DNA of 64,000 nucleotides from Viscum album (GCA_963277665.1 OY728119.1:312128206-312192205), one strand, 5' to 3'; positions 34,982 to 48,008 are shown, counted from the stretch's first letter. A program made the numbers and translations. Notes: generated from the letters alone by a model not told the origin.

Positions 34982-35360
34982 CACTACAATAAAACCGGCC
35001 CCTAGCGGCGGTTTAAACCGCCGCTATAGGGTTTGGCGGCGGTTTACAAAAATCACCGCGAAACTGGGTGTCGGCAATCTATTAGCGGCGGTTTTTACTA
35101 TTTCGTGACAGTTTAAGAAAAGCGTCGTAGATGCCTCTTTTCGCGACGGTTTTTGTCCATTTCGCGGCGGTTTTATGCGTAGATGATACTTTTTTTTCGC
35201 GGCGGTTTTAACCGCCGCTATATTCTGGCGTTTGATGCGCCTATGTCACGACGGTGAAAAACGCCGCTAAATTTAAACATAATACATTTAGTGGCGGTTA
35301 TAACCGCCGCTAAATGCTGACCAGTAAGGCATTAGCGGCGGTTAAAACCGCCGCGACATG
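34982..35360. repeat. CACTA left terminal and subterminal repeats
   Basis: After the terminal repeat about ten copies of TAGCGGCGGTTT and its complement occur in 360 bases, several as palindromes such as AGCGGCGGTTTAAACCGCCG and TGGCGGTTATAACCGCCGC. Such subterminal motifs are the usual TNPA binding region in this superfamily; binding here is inferred. Confidence 0.88.
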
Positions 35361-38300
35361 TTGACCTGAAAAAAAAATAATTCTGCTCCTACCACACCAC
35401 TGCCCTAAAAAACAAATCAAACCAGAATATTGAATAGGAGACACCATACAAACAAATAACATGGTAGTATTCATTGAAAAATAGGATATGATAAAATGTT
35501 GTATGTTATGGAGTCCAACCTAAGGAAAGGTATGTATCACAATTTTGTGAGTAACCAATCCATGTGACCCCCAAGATGTATATGTGTTTTTAGATTCTTT
35601 AATTTCTTATGTGTTTTAAGAAGGGTTGATTTATATTATATGGATACTAATACTCTATATAATAAATGGTTATGAATTTTGATATAATTTATGTGATCAT
35701 GCTAACCATGGTGATGTGTAATGATATGTAATTGGTTATGCTCTAAGTTGGCCAATATAACATCCATGGGTGGATTGTGATATGGGTTGGGTTTTTTTAA
35801 CAATGGATTTGTGTTATGGGATAGAACAAATTATGTTTATATGGGTATAGAATTTGTTCCAAAGATGGACGTTTGAGTAGTTATAGAATGTATGTTATGG
35901 TATGGTTTGTTGTGTGTTTTGGGTTGGTTGTTAATGCCTACTATAGAAAATGGGTAACTTGTGAATTGGCGTGTGTTTTAGGTTGGACAACACGCTAACC
36001 GTGCATGGTGCTTGAGAGAGTATGGTTTATGATCTTGTAGGTTATACATGATTCCTATTGAGGATTTGAGTTATGTCATTGGATATGAGATAAGAGTTTC
36101 ATGTATACATCCCAAGATGGTCATCATGTTGCAGGTTGGATGTGATGCATCATGATATAGTTGTTATTGACTTCGTTAAAGAAAATAGGTTTGATTTTTT
36201 TAAAATTTCAACAACAACTTATCTAATGTTTTCCTAAATACCTTATTGGTGGAATTATACTTAACCAAACCAAATGATATTGATTTTTCACAATAGTTAT
36301 TATCATAAGATAATGTCATTAATATATATGTGCATGTATGTGATATTTATCCTTCAGGGGAAGTATGGTGTGTCGATTTCTAGTTAGGATTAGTAACCTA
36401 GATTTCATAGTTGGATTGGGTATGGGATTTGTGATATGCATGAGAACCCTCGAGTGGGTATATTGGCCTATGATTTTCCTTGTGATATTTGAGATGGGTT
36501 CATAGATGCTTCTCCATGGGTTGTATCCTATATAGGATGTGACATGTGAACTAGGGTTGAGAGAGACTAGTAATATTGAGATGAATCTTGAGATATTGGT
36601 GATTAGAGTGTTCTAATCAAGTGAAATAGCGATTCTCATTTCCACCTGATGAGGGTTTTCTTGTATGTATGTAATCCAAGAGAGGACTTATCCTAGGTCT
36701 ATGAGTTCATTAAATAAATGAAAGTAAGTTTAGACACTTTGTTCTATAGTGATGGTATATAGGTGGATTGTGGTTTGGTATTCAGTTAGTAATATCATTG
36801 TATTTGGTATTGTGAATGTAAAAGCATGGGTAGTGCTTGTGTTTTGTTAAGTCTAACATGAATAATTGACATGGTTATTTGGGGGATAAGTTAAGTTAAA
36901 CTATGATTATTTGGATGTTATTGTAATGATGCATATTAGGTGTTTTAATAGAGTGTATACATGCTTAGATTCATGTTATACTGATAACGGTTAAATTTAG
37001 GTATTGTGGGAGGCTTCCAAGATACACTCTTTCCATGTAAGTAAAAGCGTGAGTTCTTTATCAACATAATTGGTATGTTGGTTGTATAGTCTAAGATTAG
37101 CCTTTCAGGTGGGGATTTGGGTAGTTATTAGGTGTAGTTTTACTTGGTTAACATGTGGTTTATAATAATTGTTGGATTTTCATAGATCTCATAGATAAAG
37201 AGATTTAGTGATGAAGGTAATGTGACTATTGGGAATTTGGTCATGGGGACATTATCAATCCATGGTTGTTTCATGTGATGCTTTCCTAATGTATGGGTTT
37301 GTTCAATTGCAGAGACGCCAGGTTTCTCAAGATGGTTAGTGCATTGGGATACCAAATGACACATATTTTGATGCATTTTTTATTACAATTAGATGGTCCT
37401 TGAACATTCTTCCCATGGTTTATACATTATTCTATGATACATGTGATATGTGGTCTCATCGCTTGTTTTATATCAATCTTAAACTAAAAACAAATTGGTA
37501 TTCCTTGACCCATTTGAGTACTGTAAAAATTTTAAGGTCATGACATAGCCTTTTATCATTAACCTTTCATGCCTTAGACATTTATGGTCATGGGATTGGC
37601 CTTTTAGTGTGATACATATTGGATATGGATCCAATAGGGGTATGTCTATGCTAAACTAAAACATATTGGGCCATCAGATAGGTGATTTATCTTCCACTTA
37701 GTAAGGAAATTGATTGAAAAAGGGAGTATCTAGTAAAAATTGGCATATATAAAACCAATATGTTACCTAATAACTTCTGCCTTGTTGAGTGTTACATGGG
37801 GTGACTATTCCTCCCTCCTGAGATTTTATTATAAGGGGATAAACTTTGGTTGTGATTATGGATATAGGTTGGGCATGTGTAGACCAACCTAGCGTAGACC
37901 TAAGGATGTGTTAGAATTTATGGAAGCCCTTTTGTGATATTTTTATCTTCTGTTGTTTTGGTTGTCTTTATACCATTGAATGTTTGGGGCTTTGGTATGT
38001 GATAGAATTTCTTCATGCCTGTGTAATGTGTTGTGGCTCATTGGGCCTTGATAGTGATGGTATGAATTGGGCTTACACAGCTAGGATACCCAGGTGCTGC
38101 TATGGAGCAACAATGATATGAATGGGACTTACACAGTTGGACTGCCTAGGTACTTCTATGAATCAGTTATGGTATGAATTGAGCTTACACAATGGGGCTA
38201 CCCGAATGCTGCTATATAGTAGAAATGGTATGAATATGGGTTACATATATGGTATTCTCATTGGATGTGGTACCAATTCAAACACAGGCCTAAATGGAAT

Positions 38301-38400
38301 GATTTATACCACACTCGAGAAATCAAGACATAAAATGAAACACCATAAATAAATAAAATGCATAGAAGGAAACATGAGAAATCAAGAAAATGTTAGGACA
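35361..38400. other. CACTA non-coding 3' region
   Basis: About 3 kb downstream of the TNPA-like gene with no recognised protein. It is T/G-rich on the plus strand. A 56-base tandem repeat lies at 38058-38250. No nested element could be identified by eye. Confidence 0.5.
38058..38250. repeat. 56-base tandem repeat, about 3.4 copies
   Basis: The phrase TGGTATGAATTGGGCTTACAC recurs with small changes at 38058, 38114, 38170 and 38226, exactly 56 bases apart, followed each time by a C/G-containing segment ending GCTGCTAT or a variant. Confidence 0.85.
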
Positions 38401-38439
38401 TGAAAATGTTTGGTGGAAACTATGTGCCATACATGTTAC

Positions 38440-40324
38440 ATATACAAACCAACCGTTCTCATACTTGTTCAACACATCAACAACACTACTACTCATCATC
38501 TGATGCTGCATCGTCACCCTCTCCACCTTCATCTCCACTACCTGCTGCCACCTATAAGAACATTATATTGAAAATTAAATATTGTTGCATATTTATAATT
38601 AAACTTAAAACCAATAAAAGTGTGAAAACTAAATGATTTTGATTTTTTTGTGATTTACCTGCTCACCACTAGCCGATGCACTACCACCGGGGGCATATCT
38701 GCTCATATGCTGACGTATTTCAAGCAACTCTTTCTGCAAAGCAGATATCTGATCCCCCTGCTGGTGAACTATGTTTCGTAGAGAAGACATATCCCTCTGA
38801 GTATATTCAGCTATGAAATGACTATAACCAGGAGTAGATTTAGCCGAAATCCCTGATGGACTGCCAAAGACCTCAGATGGTACGGGTCCCAAACCCATCC
38901 CGCGCACTCTACCAGGATGCTCCTTCCTAAGGACTTTACCAACCGGGTCATCCTGGGAGACTGAGTAGGATTGCCCAGGATTGAAATCCCATATTTCTTT
39001 AATTTTTACCTATAAATCAAATATCAATATATATTAACACATTAAAAACTGATAATAAGTTATTATAATAAATAATTGACTTCATACCCCAACTTCTCTG
39101 GGAGGTTCATTAACAAAACTTCCATATGTTTTTTTATGAACATCCAGCCACAGTTCTGTTCGGGATGCTTCATGCCCTAAACTCTGTGACTGCATTAAAC
39201 AAAGATAAATCAACAATTAAATATGTTAAATAGATAATATTGTATTATAAATATTTAAACTAATTAAAAGATTACCAATGACATTCGGCTTCTAGCAAAG
39301 CTTTTTGAGCCCACAGTGTGCGGGATGACTTGCTTTGCCCGGTTTGATGCATTCTGTCTTGAGAGATCCTAAAATAAATAAAATTCAATTTAATAGTAAT
39401 TTATTAAATGTCTATCTCCTCTTCATGTACATGTATAAATGTAAAATGAGGATAATATAATAATATATATTTCAATACCATCCGCTTCTCATCACGATGA
39501 CTATCGACAAAAACTTTCCATTGTTCTTTCAGTACCCCACTGGGTAGCTTCTCATACATCTGCTGCATGGTCAACGAAGTATCATTGACATCACAACACA
39601 ACCTCCATTTGAAATCTTTCCATTTTTTTCCAAGATTTTTCAATTTCCACTTCCGTGCTATCACATCAGCAACGGTAAAGTGGAAGAACATCTATATACA
39701 TAAATTCATTTTGAATATATTAGTAACATGACATTCAATTAAACCATAAAGTAATAAAATTACCTTTATCTGAGAATCAAAAACTTCATTTTTCCAGCTT
39801 GGAGGCATATGCCTCCAATCATCATATGAAATAGGCAGGGAAATGGGCTCCGCTGCTAGCTGACCTATAATCTGACCAAGTAAACCTGCAGCGTCATCCG
39901 TCGGGACCCCATAAGAATCAAATGGCACCAATATCTTCTCGCCATTCATGTTCCAAACATCAGAACTTTTTAAGTGTTTTTCCACGGTTTCATTTTTTTT
40001 ATCTGCAATTAGCAAACAATTACTATAAACAAAATGCAATAAATTAATTTAATTAAAATTTGTACCTATGACTGTGACCCTCCAGAATGTCCGTGATGAA
40101 CTGGAAGGGGCGTGTCGCTTCCCCACTGCTGAGGCTCCTGTAGGGGGAGGTGATGACTCATCCTCTAATGAGACATCCACTGACGGTGTCAGAGATGGTG
40201 TAGGGGGAGATGATGCAGGGATGTAGGCAGCTGCTGCCTCAGATGCCTTGGGGACAGACGGATCGTCATCTGTCGCAGAAGTAGATGAAATAGTGTACCG
40301 CTTCTTCCTTGGCATTCCTGTCAT
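38440..40324 (-). CDS. CACTA TNPA-like (transposase_24 type) gene, multi-exon
   Basis: Four exon-like pieces on the minus strand. First: from a Met at 40315-40324, PRKKRYTISSTSATDDDPSV and a Ser/Pro-rich disordered part. Second (about 39692-40039): NMNGEKILVPFDSYGVPTDD, then YDDWRHMPPSWKNEVFDSQIK, the basic/DDW block of plant transposase_24 proteins. Third (39404-39691): ARKWKLKNLGKKWKDFKWRL and LPSGVLKEQWKVFVD. Further pieces near 39100-39350 (RQNASNRAKQVIPHTVGSK-like) and 38629-38907 with a heptad-like GDQISALQKELLEIRQH coiled coil. AT-rich gaps between them look like introns. Exact splice sites were not fixed. It may still be open, or nearly so. Confidence 0.7.
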
Positions 40325-40447
40325 TTAATCAAATAAAATTAAGTTCAGAATATATATTTCAAAAAATTTATGTAGAAAAAAAATTAAAAATGATAATAGA
40401 TGCCCAGTACTAACAAACAAAATATATATAACAATGATAATGAATGA

Positions 40448-43400
40448 CTACAGAAATGAAACAAGTGGTTGCTGAATGAATAAATAATTGTACATAAAAT
40501 CATTTTCCCCTTCAATCATGTCGGTTTCCTGCTCCATTACTTCATCCACTTCATTCATCCTTGCTAGACTAATATTTTCAATATCATGATGGACAAATAA
40601 TTCTGCTTCCTGTTGTTGATGAAATTCAATTGCAGAGGTCAAATCTTCCACTTCATCACCCATATCATACAAATCTCTTTGTATTATGTGAGTAACTACA
40701 CTCCACCCTTCATCCACAACATCATTCACATAATATACCATTTTTTCCTGCGATGCTAAGATATATGGATCATGCAGTTCACGATCACCAACATCCATCA
40801 AGCGAGAGAAGTTTACAGAAGTAAATTGCAAGGAATCTCTTTTAACACCTCTGATAATATCGACCCATTTGCATTTGAATAAAACAACATAAAAATGCCC
40901 GTGGTAGTTTAATTCAATAATATCATGCAACTTTCCATAGTATTCCACTTCAGAAAATGTAAATATACCACTATTCTGTGTTTTCAAACCCACTTCTCGA
41001 TCGACTGTACGAAATCTAAAACCATTCACATTATAAGCATCGAAATTTCTAACTTGTTTTATAGGACCTCTAGCAAGAAACTTCAAATCTTCTGACAAGT
41101 CTGCTCGAGTATCAATATTCATGATCTGAAGAATAAAAATATAATTTAATAGATTTTCAAATTGTATGTGTCAAACTAATATTTGTATTTATTGAAATAT
41201 TTATAAACTTAAACGTCGTGAAAACCATTCTACCAGCTCTTTATTCACAGCTTTCGTTATATCTTTTTCATTTCGTGTTCGGCCTCTCATTCGTCTCTTT
41301 GTTTGTATCCTCAACTCTTCAATAAATGGATCTACAATTTCACTATTCAGCATCACATATCTATGTGCCTGTAATAACTCCAATTCTGTCAGTGTCGCGT
41401 ATGAGGTCCTCCCAACTGATCGGCCAATAGCAGGAAATATTTTTGATTTCTGATGCATTTGAGATTGAGTTGATGTGTCGTCAACACGTCCAACTCGATT
41501 AAATCTTGTCTCAATATCATCCAAATATCTGGAACAAAAGGTGAGACACTCCTCGGCCAAATAGCCTTCAGCAATAGAGCCTTCTGGTTGAGCTTTATTT
41601 CTCACGTATGCTTTCAAATTCCCAAGATATCTGTGAAAAATTATAATAATATTATGCATTTATTTAAATTCCAAATATTGTTTACTTAACTGGAAACATA
41701 TAAATAAAATACCTCTCAATTGGATAAATCCATCGATAATGAACGGGGCCTCCTAATTTAGCTTCGTTAACCAAATGCACAGTTAAATGCATCATGACAG
41801 TAAAAAACGATGGAGGAAAGATCATCTCCATTGCACAAAGGGTCAATACAAACCTCTCTTGTAGGTTGTCAAGCTATAATGGATGTAGAGTTTTCTCACA
41901 TAATTGCCTGAAAAATGTGCAGAATTGCAGTACAACAGCAGTAACTTTTTCAGGTAATAATGTACGCAATGCCAATGGTAGTAACTGTTGTAACAAAACA
42001 TGTGAATCGTGACTTTTCAATCCATATAACTTACGATTCTTCAAATCAACACACCTCGAGATGTTACTCGAATAACCATCAGATACCTTCACATTCTTTA
42101 AAATTCGAAGGAACGCATCTTTATCCCTATTTTTCATTGAAAAAATGGCCGGAGCATACTTTTCATTCTCATCTGGCCAGAGATCACATTTTATGTTCAT
42201 TACTTGTAAGTCTTTGCGAGCATTGAGATGATCCTTCGAATTTCCATGCTAATTAAGTAATGTGAAAATCAAATTATCACATACATTCTTCTCAATATGC
42301 ATCACATCAAGATTGTGGCGCAAAGAATTAAATTCCCAATACAGAAGTTTGAAGAATATACTTTTTTTCTTCCATTGTTGTGTTCTGATTTCACTTGACG
42401 ATGCACTTCACACTCGTTTTCCGCTATCAGTCAAATGATGAATCTTCCCAAATTCTGTTTTAACATTTTCAAGCTATGTCAATATTTCAGAACTGGTTAA
42501 CAACTTTGGAGGTGGTCTATGATCAATGGAACCATTAAATTTTGATTTGTTCAGCCGAAATCTATGAGATTCATCAAGAAATCTTCGATGGCACAAGAAG
42601 CACCATTTTCTACTGTGAGGTATCCGTTTGGGCTCGAAATCAAAGTTAAAAATGGGACAATCCAAACCTGTATAAGTGTTCCAACCAGATAAATTCCCAA
42701 TCCCAAGGAAGTCACTAATGGTCCACATTAAAGAAGCATGCATTTTGAACATTTTTTTAGAAGAAACATGAAATGTCTCAACACCGTTGCTCCACAACTC
42801 CTGCAATTCTTCAATCAAAGGCTGCTGGTATACATCAATATCATTTCCAGGCATTTGTTTTCCAGGAATAATCATCGAAATGATAAAAGATGTTTGTTGC
42901 ATACACATCCACGGAGGCAGATTATAAGGGATCAAAACAACTGGACAAATTCTATAACTCGTACTCAAATTCCCAAATGGGTTGAATCCATCGGCATCCA
43001 ATCCCAATCGAACATTCCTAGGATCAGCTGAGAAATCTAGATGTAATGAATCAAATGTCTTCCACGATTGGGAATCTCATGGATGTCTCATTAACCCATC
43101 ATTGTTATTATCTACAGAATTCCACTTCATGTGTTCGGTGGTTTTTGATGACCTGAATAATCTTTGCAATCGAGGCTTCAAAGTAAAGTAACGCAAAACT
43201 TTTGCAGGTGTGCTCCTTTTATTCTTCTCCATGAAATTATGTTTAGTCATACTTCCAACATCACCTTTTGACTGCCATCTAGAAGAAGAACATTTCTTAA
43301 AATTCTGTCTACTTGAATCCTCTCCCCAGTAAAGCATACAATCATTGGGACACACATGTATTTTTGTATAATTCAGACCAAGCTTGTTTACAACTTTTTT

Positions 43401-44141
43401 CATCTCATAAAACGATTCTGGGATTTTTGCTTCCGGAAATGCATCACGAATCAATTCCAATAACATGGAAATTTCCTTATTTGTAATTCCACATAGACAT
43501 TTGATATGGTACAACTTCAGCAGAAATGAAAGCTTTGAATATTTCAAACACCCACTATACAACTCTTGATTTCCATCGTCAAATAAATCATGAAACGCAT
43601 TTTCCTCACTGAAGTTTTCCCTTACATTTGGCTCCACATAATCAAGAGGAGGATCCAATGATATGTTACAATCTTGATCTGCTTGTGTTACAGTCTCAAA
43701 AACATCACTTGTCATGTTGCAATTTGTAGCACCCTATTCTGGTTGTTCTGATATGTTTTGATGCTCATAGTGGTGTCTTGCAGTGCCGAATGCATCATTT
43801 ATGAGGTTTTGCATTTCATTTTCCATTGGTGACAAACTTGGGACCTCATTCTGTGGATTAACATCAGTCCTCAATCTTTCTGTATTGTTTGATTCTCCAT
43901 TCCAAATCCAACACAAATATTGATAAGGGAATTGCTTCAGTATTAAATGTTCATAAACTTCATCTCTCTTCAACCATGTTCTAAATTTACATTTAGGACA
44001 TGGACATCTTATTCTCCCTTCAATGGATCGATTAGAAATTGAAAAATCTAAAAACTCATTCAAACCCTTAACATATTGAGGTGTGTTCCTTGGTAATGTG
44101 ATCCAGCTTTTATCCATGTATATCACAATGTGCCTACACAA
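40448..44141 (-). pseudogene. CACTA TNP2-type transposase, several stops
   Basis: In order from 44141: transposase-associated domain (MDKSWITLPRNTPQYVKGLNEF and CPCPKCKFR), a stop near 43735, then the TNP2 part with LKLYHIKCLCGITNKEISMLLEL and NDCMLYWGED, a stop near 43078, FNPFGNLSTSYRICPVVLIPYNLPPWMC (transposase_21 core), further stops, LRHNLDVMHIEKNVCDN near 42310, the DUF4218 part (41201-42200) and the DUF4216 part 40448-41122 (YYGKLHDIIELNY, LFKCKWVD, FILASQ-like). Short AT-rich gaps near 41130-41200 and 41660-41710 look like introns. About five stops make it a pseudogene. Confidence 0.88.
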
Positions 44142-46687
44142 AATATACGATAGTGTAAGATTACAGAAACATAATATAATAAAGATGAACCATTGATCAT
44201 AAAGTATGCATAATATAATAAAGATGATTCACTGATCACATTTAACACTTCAGACCAACCGAACAAGTCTGGTCCATAGGAGACAACGTTAACACCTCAT
44301 TGAGGAGCAATAAGAATATCAGGTTACACACTTATCATAACACTATCGATCACACATTTATGTTGCCTCAAACAACACCCCATTTATGTGTGATCTAAAC
44401 TGATCATAATGCATTTTAAACCTGAGACATTATGTGATTGTTTAGGCTTGACCTTATATGTCCTCCAAGAGGAATGATGTTTCTCAATGGTTTCATACAC
44501 AACCAACCATATCAAAGTCGTATTTCCTATGACAAAGAAGACTATCTGGGTACCAATCCATGTACTGAATATGGTGTGAGGTAAATTAAGTAGGCCACCA
44601 CTAATGGTTTCTAATGCATAATCTAGTCCACGAATATAAAACAAACAATAGTGTGTAGGTATATCAAAATTAAGTGTCACTATAAATATAAATCCATGTC
44701 ACACTCAGGTTTCTTAGGAGACACTTGGCACAATCTCAAACCTTAGAGATTTCATGTAAACATTGGTAATAATATCCACTTTGAAATGCACCAACCTAGA
44801 AAATTTAGTGGAATACACTATAACAATACATTCCCATTTTTATAATGTTAGAAAGTATCAGGTCTTTTCCACATGTAACATTTTAGGATAAAACTATAGT
44901 TTATATATTTTCTTGAAGGATTCCCATGTAAGATCCTCATAAAATATAGCATGCACAACTGAGCCTCACCATTTCCTTCCCAATCCATCAAGAATATATG
45001 TTGACCCCCACCCCTTAGATTCCTTGGGAATCTTTATAATTTTAAATCTCCTACCAATCTACTCAATCCTCTCCTCATATTTCTAGATTCCATTATCACC
45101 ATGAAAGATAGGTGGATTCTTGTTAGTAAATTATGAGTCATGATCCACTACTCCTCCTGGGTTTTTAATACCTTCATAACCAAAGTATGAATAGTGCATA
45201 TTATAACTTCCACTAAAGAAGATACCACTAAAGGATTCTCCTATTAAACCCGTCTCACAAATCTATCACTTAGATTCATAAGACCTCTTCTAGTAGGAAT
45301 CGTCTAACAAATACAAGATGAAAGCCCCTTTAGTCATGAGAAAATTCCTAAATCATAGAGCAACTTCCACAATCCATATTAATGATTTAAAATAATAATA
45401 ATTTTATGAATTTATGAATTTTATTAATGAAATATAAAACATAAGAAAGGAATAGTTTTTTTTAAATAGACACCAAATCTAGTTTATTCAATCAACAACA
45501 AAGACCAAGTGACAATATTTTCAAAAATAACTAACCACCCATAGTAACTTGAATTCATACATGGAGGTGAGATGTCTAGGAACCATCCCACACATATTAA
45601 CTAAATTCTAGTGCTACTAAATCTAGTCTACCAATGAAACTAAACCAAAACTAGGAAGTTTCGTAACATTCTAGGCTCAATATTCCTTTTGATATTAATT
45701 TATAAAGAACTGACTAGGGAAAACTAGGCAAGTCTCCCAAGAGGGTCTTATACATAGAGATGTGTAATAAAGAGACATGAAAGTAGTATCTTGTTTTAGA
45801 GAATAAAGTTATGAAACCAAATTAAAATAAAAAATAAATATAAACATCCATTAGTATAAAAAATTCAATCTAAATAGGCCAAACCATAAAGAATTTAGTC
45901 AACCACTTTTTGTGAGAAAAACCATTTTTGAAGAAAGACCTCTTTAAAAACATGTATATTTTTCATAAAATCCATTTAAATCCATCAATTTCATGAAACA
46001 ATCCAAAGAAATTAATAAGAATATAAGGAAATTTTAAATTAGAACCGCTTGTATAGATACACCTACCTTATAAACACAAGGAACCTAAGATCCTTCGACA
46101 ACATAAATTGGAAATAAGCAGATATTCCTCAAATAGAAAAGGAATGAGGGAAAACCACAATGGATTGATTGATAACACATATTATTTATGAAACCATCGA
46201 AACCATATCACACAACACTACCAAACCAAGAACATAAATGATAAAGAGAGTGAATGATATTACACGTACCCAAAGGAAGACAACCCACCACACTAGTGAA
46301 CAAATGCTCCAAGAAAAGAAATCTGGTAGAGGAAGATACCCAATATTATCTAAAATATTTCTAGGATTTATGAGGGAGGTCTTCACATTGAATGGAAGAA
46401 GGGTAATATGTAAATCATGATAAAAACCATTGGTTCTAAATAATTAATGTCATGAACCCCTTTCATGGTGTGAATTCCACAATTTATAAAAATACCCAAA
46501 AAAGTATCCTTAGTTTTAATTAATCCTAATCAACCCATTAAAAACTTGAAAATGTTTTATGACTTATAATTCTTCAATCTCTAAACCAAACTCATAGTAT
46601 CTACCCGGCAGTAGATTCACATCGTGTAACAAATTCATGATTCGAATCAAAGAACCAAGAAATAACTAAAAATTACCAAAATAGAAG
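44142..46687. other. CACTA 5' non-coding region, AT-rich
   Basis: About 2.5 kb upstream of TNP2 (minus strand) without a recognisable protein, RNA gene or repeat. Short openings at 44384-44680 and 46186-46386 show no family features. It may hold the promoter or a 5' intron. Confidence 0.5.
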
Positions 46688-47130
46688 GTGGTCGCGGGGG
46701 GCGCCGGGGGGTGCGGGGGTCGCCGGAGGCCGCGGGGGGTGCGGGGGTCACCGGAGGGCGTGGGGGGCGTGGGGGGCGTGGGGGGCGTGTAGGGAGCCGG
46801 GGTCGCTGGGGGTCGAGGGGGGCGCCGGGGGGGGGGTGCGGGGTTCGCCGGAGGGCGTGGGGGGCGCGGGGGGTGCGGGGGTCACCAGAGGCCGCGGGGG
46901 GTGCGGGGGTCGCTAGAGGGCGTGGGGGGCGTGGTGGGAGCGCAGGGCACGGGGGTCGCTGGGGGTCGAGGGGGGCGCCAGGGGGGGTGCGGGGTTCGCC
47001 GGAGGGCGTGGGGGGCGCGAGGGGTACGGGGGTCGCCGGAGGGCGCGGGGGGCGCGGGTGTCGCCGGGGCCGGGGGGGATCGGGGAAGAGGGGGGATCGG
47101 GGAAGAGGGGCGAGGGTTTGTGGGGGAACT
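46688..47130. repeat. G-rich minisatellite in the CACTA element
   Basis: The plus strand is a run of GGGGGTCGC, GGGGGCGTG, GGGGGTGCG-type units over about 440 bases, with a longer unit of roughly 180 bases duplicated (about 46770-46870 and 46930-47030 share GGGTCGAGGGGGGCGCC and GTGCGGGGTTCGCCGGAGGG). The many G4-5 runs can form G-quadruplexes in principle. Long readings across it on both strands are composition artefacts. Confidence 0.88.
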
Positions 47131-47169
47131 GCGGCAGGGGTAGGGGAAAGGTTCGTGGTTTTTTAAATA

Positions 47170-47288
47170 AAATAGGGTTTCACGGCGGTTTATTAAAACC
47201 TCCGCGAAACCTTTCACTGAAAACGTTTAGCGGCGGTTTTGTGAACCGCTGCCACAAAACCGCCGCTAAACCCAGTTTTTTTGTAGTG
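47170..47288. repeat. CACTA right subterminal and terminal repeats
   Basis: Copies of CGGCGGTTT and AACCGCCGC at 47180-47272 (including TTTAGCGGCGGTTTTGTG and ACAAAACCGCCGCTAAAC) precede TTGTAGTG at 47281-47288. Only four or five copies are present, fewer than at the left end. Confidence 0.85.
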
Positions 47289-48005
47289 TACTTTCCATGA
47301 TTTGGGAACATAGAGCTGTTTCTAGATTCCTTGGGTGATAATTAAATGACTAAATTAAATTACTAAATAAATGTGAATGGGTATTTTTAGGATTGTTTGC
47401 TTAGTGTACTCCTGTTTCTCTGCTGCATTTATTTCATTTACTTTTTCTAAATTGCTCACTAACAGTAGGGCACATATCTTGTGGTGATTGCCTACTGGGA
47501 TTAGTCTCACACCCTGTTTGGGTCCTACTTTTCATCCCAAACAGGTTATATGGTTGCAGGTGTGGATAGGGATTGTGGCCCTTCTACTTCAGGTACATGA
47601 TTTCTGGTTAGAGTTGTAGTGCATAGGACTGAGCCTAGGCTTGTGACGCTACTGGAGTTGTTGGTTACTTTTAATACTTTGTCCTCAGTTGTATCTCAGT
47701 ACATTGTTGTGTTTGTTGCTTTACTTGGATACTTATACCTGCTGCATCATTTTCATTATTATTATATTATACATTGCTTCCTCTATTTAGTTTCAGTTAT
47801 TGTATGCTGTTTACTGCTTCCGCTATTGACCGTTATTTCCTTTTCATTGTATACCTTACCAAATGAGGGCATAGTTTCCCCAATGACTCACAAAGGCCCT
47901 CGTTTCTAGTTGTCAGCCTCTGGAATTTGGGGAAATGTGCTTGAGGTCAAGTGGAGAACCGGGTATGGGGCACCAGTTGAGTGGCTCCAGATTCAGGTTG
48001 TTACA
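47289..48005 (+). repeat. Element B 5' LTR, piece 3
   Basis: Starts with the right TAC duplication, matches about 55366-56082 of the 3' LTR (about 11 mismatches in the first 104 bases by hand) and ends GTTGTTACA before the primer site. The 96-codon reading at 47619-47909 is within the LTR; a comparable one exists in the 3' LTR but neither has a family match. Confidence 0.93.
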
Positions 48006-48008
48006 AAG

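Larger units (their letters stand above)
34982..47288 (-). mobile_element. Element D: CACTA (En/Spm) DNA transposon, 12.3 kb
   Basis: Ends are CACTACAATAAAACCGG (left) and, on the other strand, CACTACAAAAAAACTGG (right), 15 of 17 identical. TAC is duplicated at 34979-34981 and 47289-47291, the three-base duplication typical of CACTA elements. GC-rich subterminal repeats flank both sides. Minus-strand genes are a TNP2-type transposase (about 40.4-44.1 kb) and a TNPA-like gene (about 38.4-40.3 kb). A few stops in TNP2 suggest it is inactive but once autonomous. Confidence 0.96.

Noticed and set aside
46711..47217. Gly/Arg-rich and Pro-rich readings across the CACTA minisatellite
   Set aside because: Produced by the G-rich tandem repeat; composition explains them.
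47619..47909. 96-codon hydrophobic reading in element B LTR, partly kept in the 3' LTR (55636-55943)
   Set aside because: Considered as a small membrane protein, but the frames differ between LTRs and the hydrophobicity follows from T-rich DNA.
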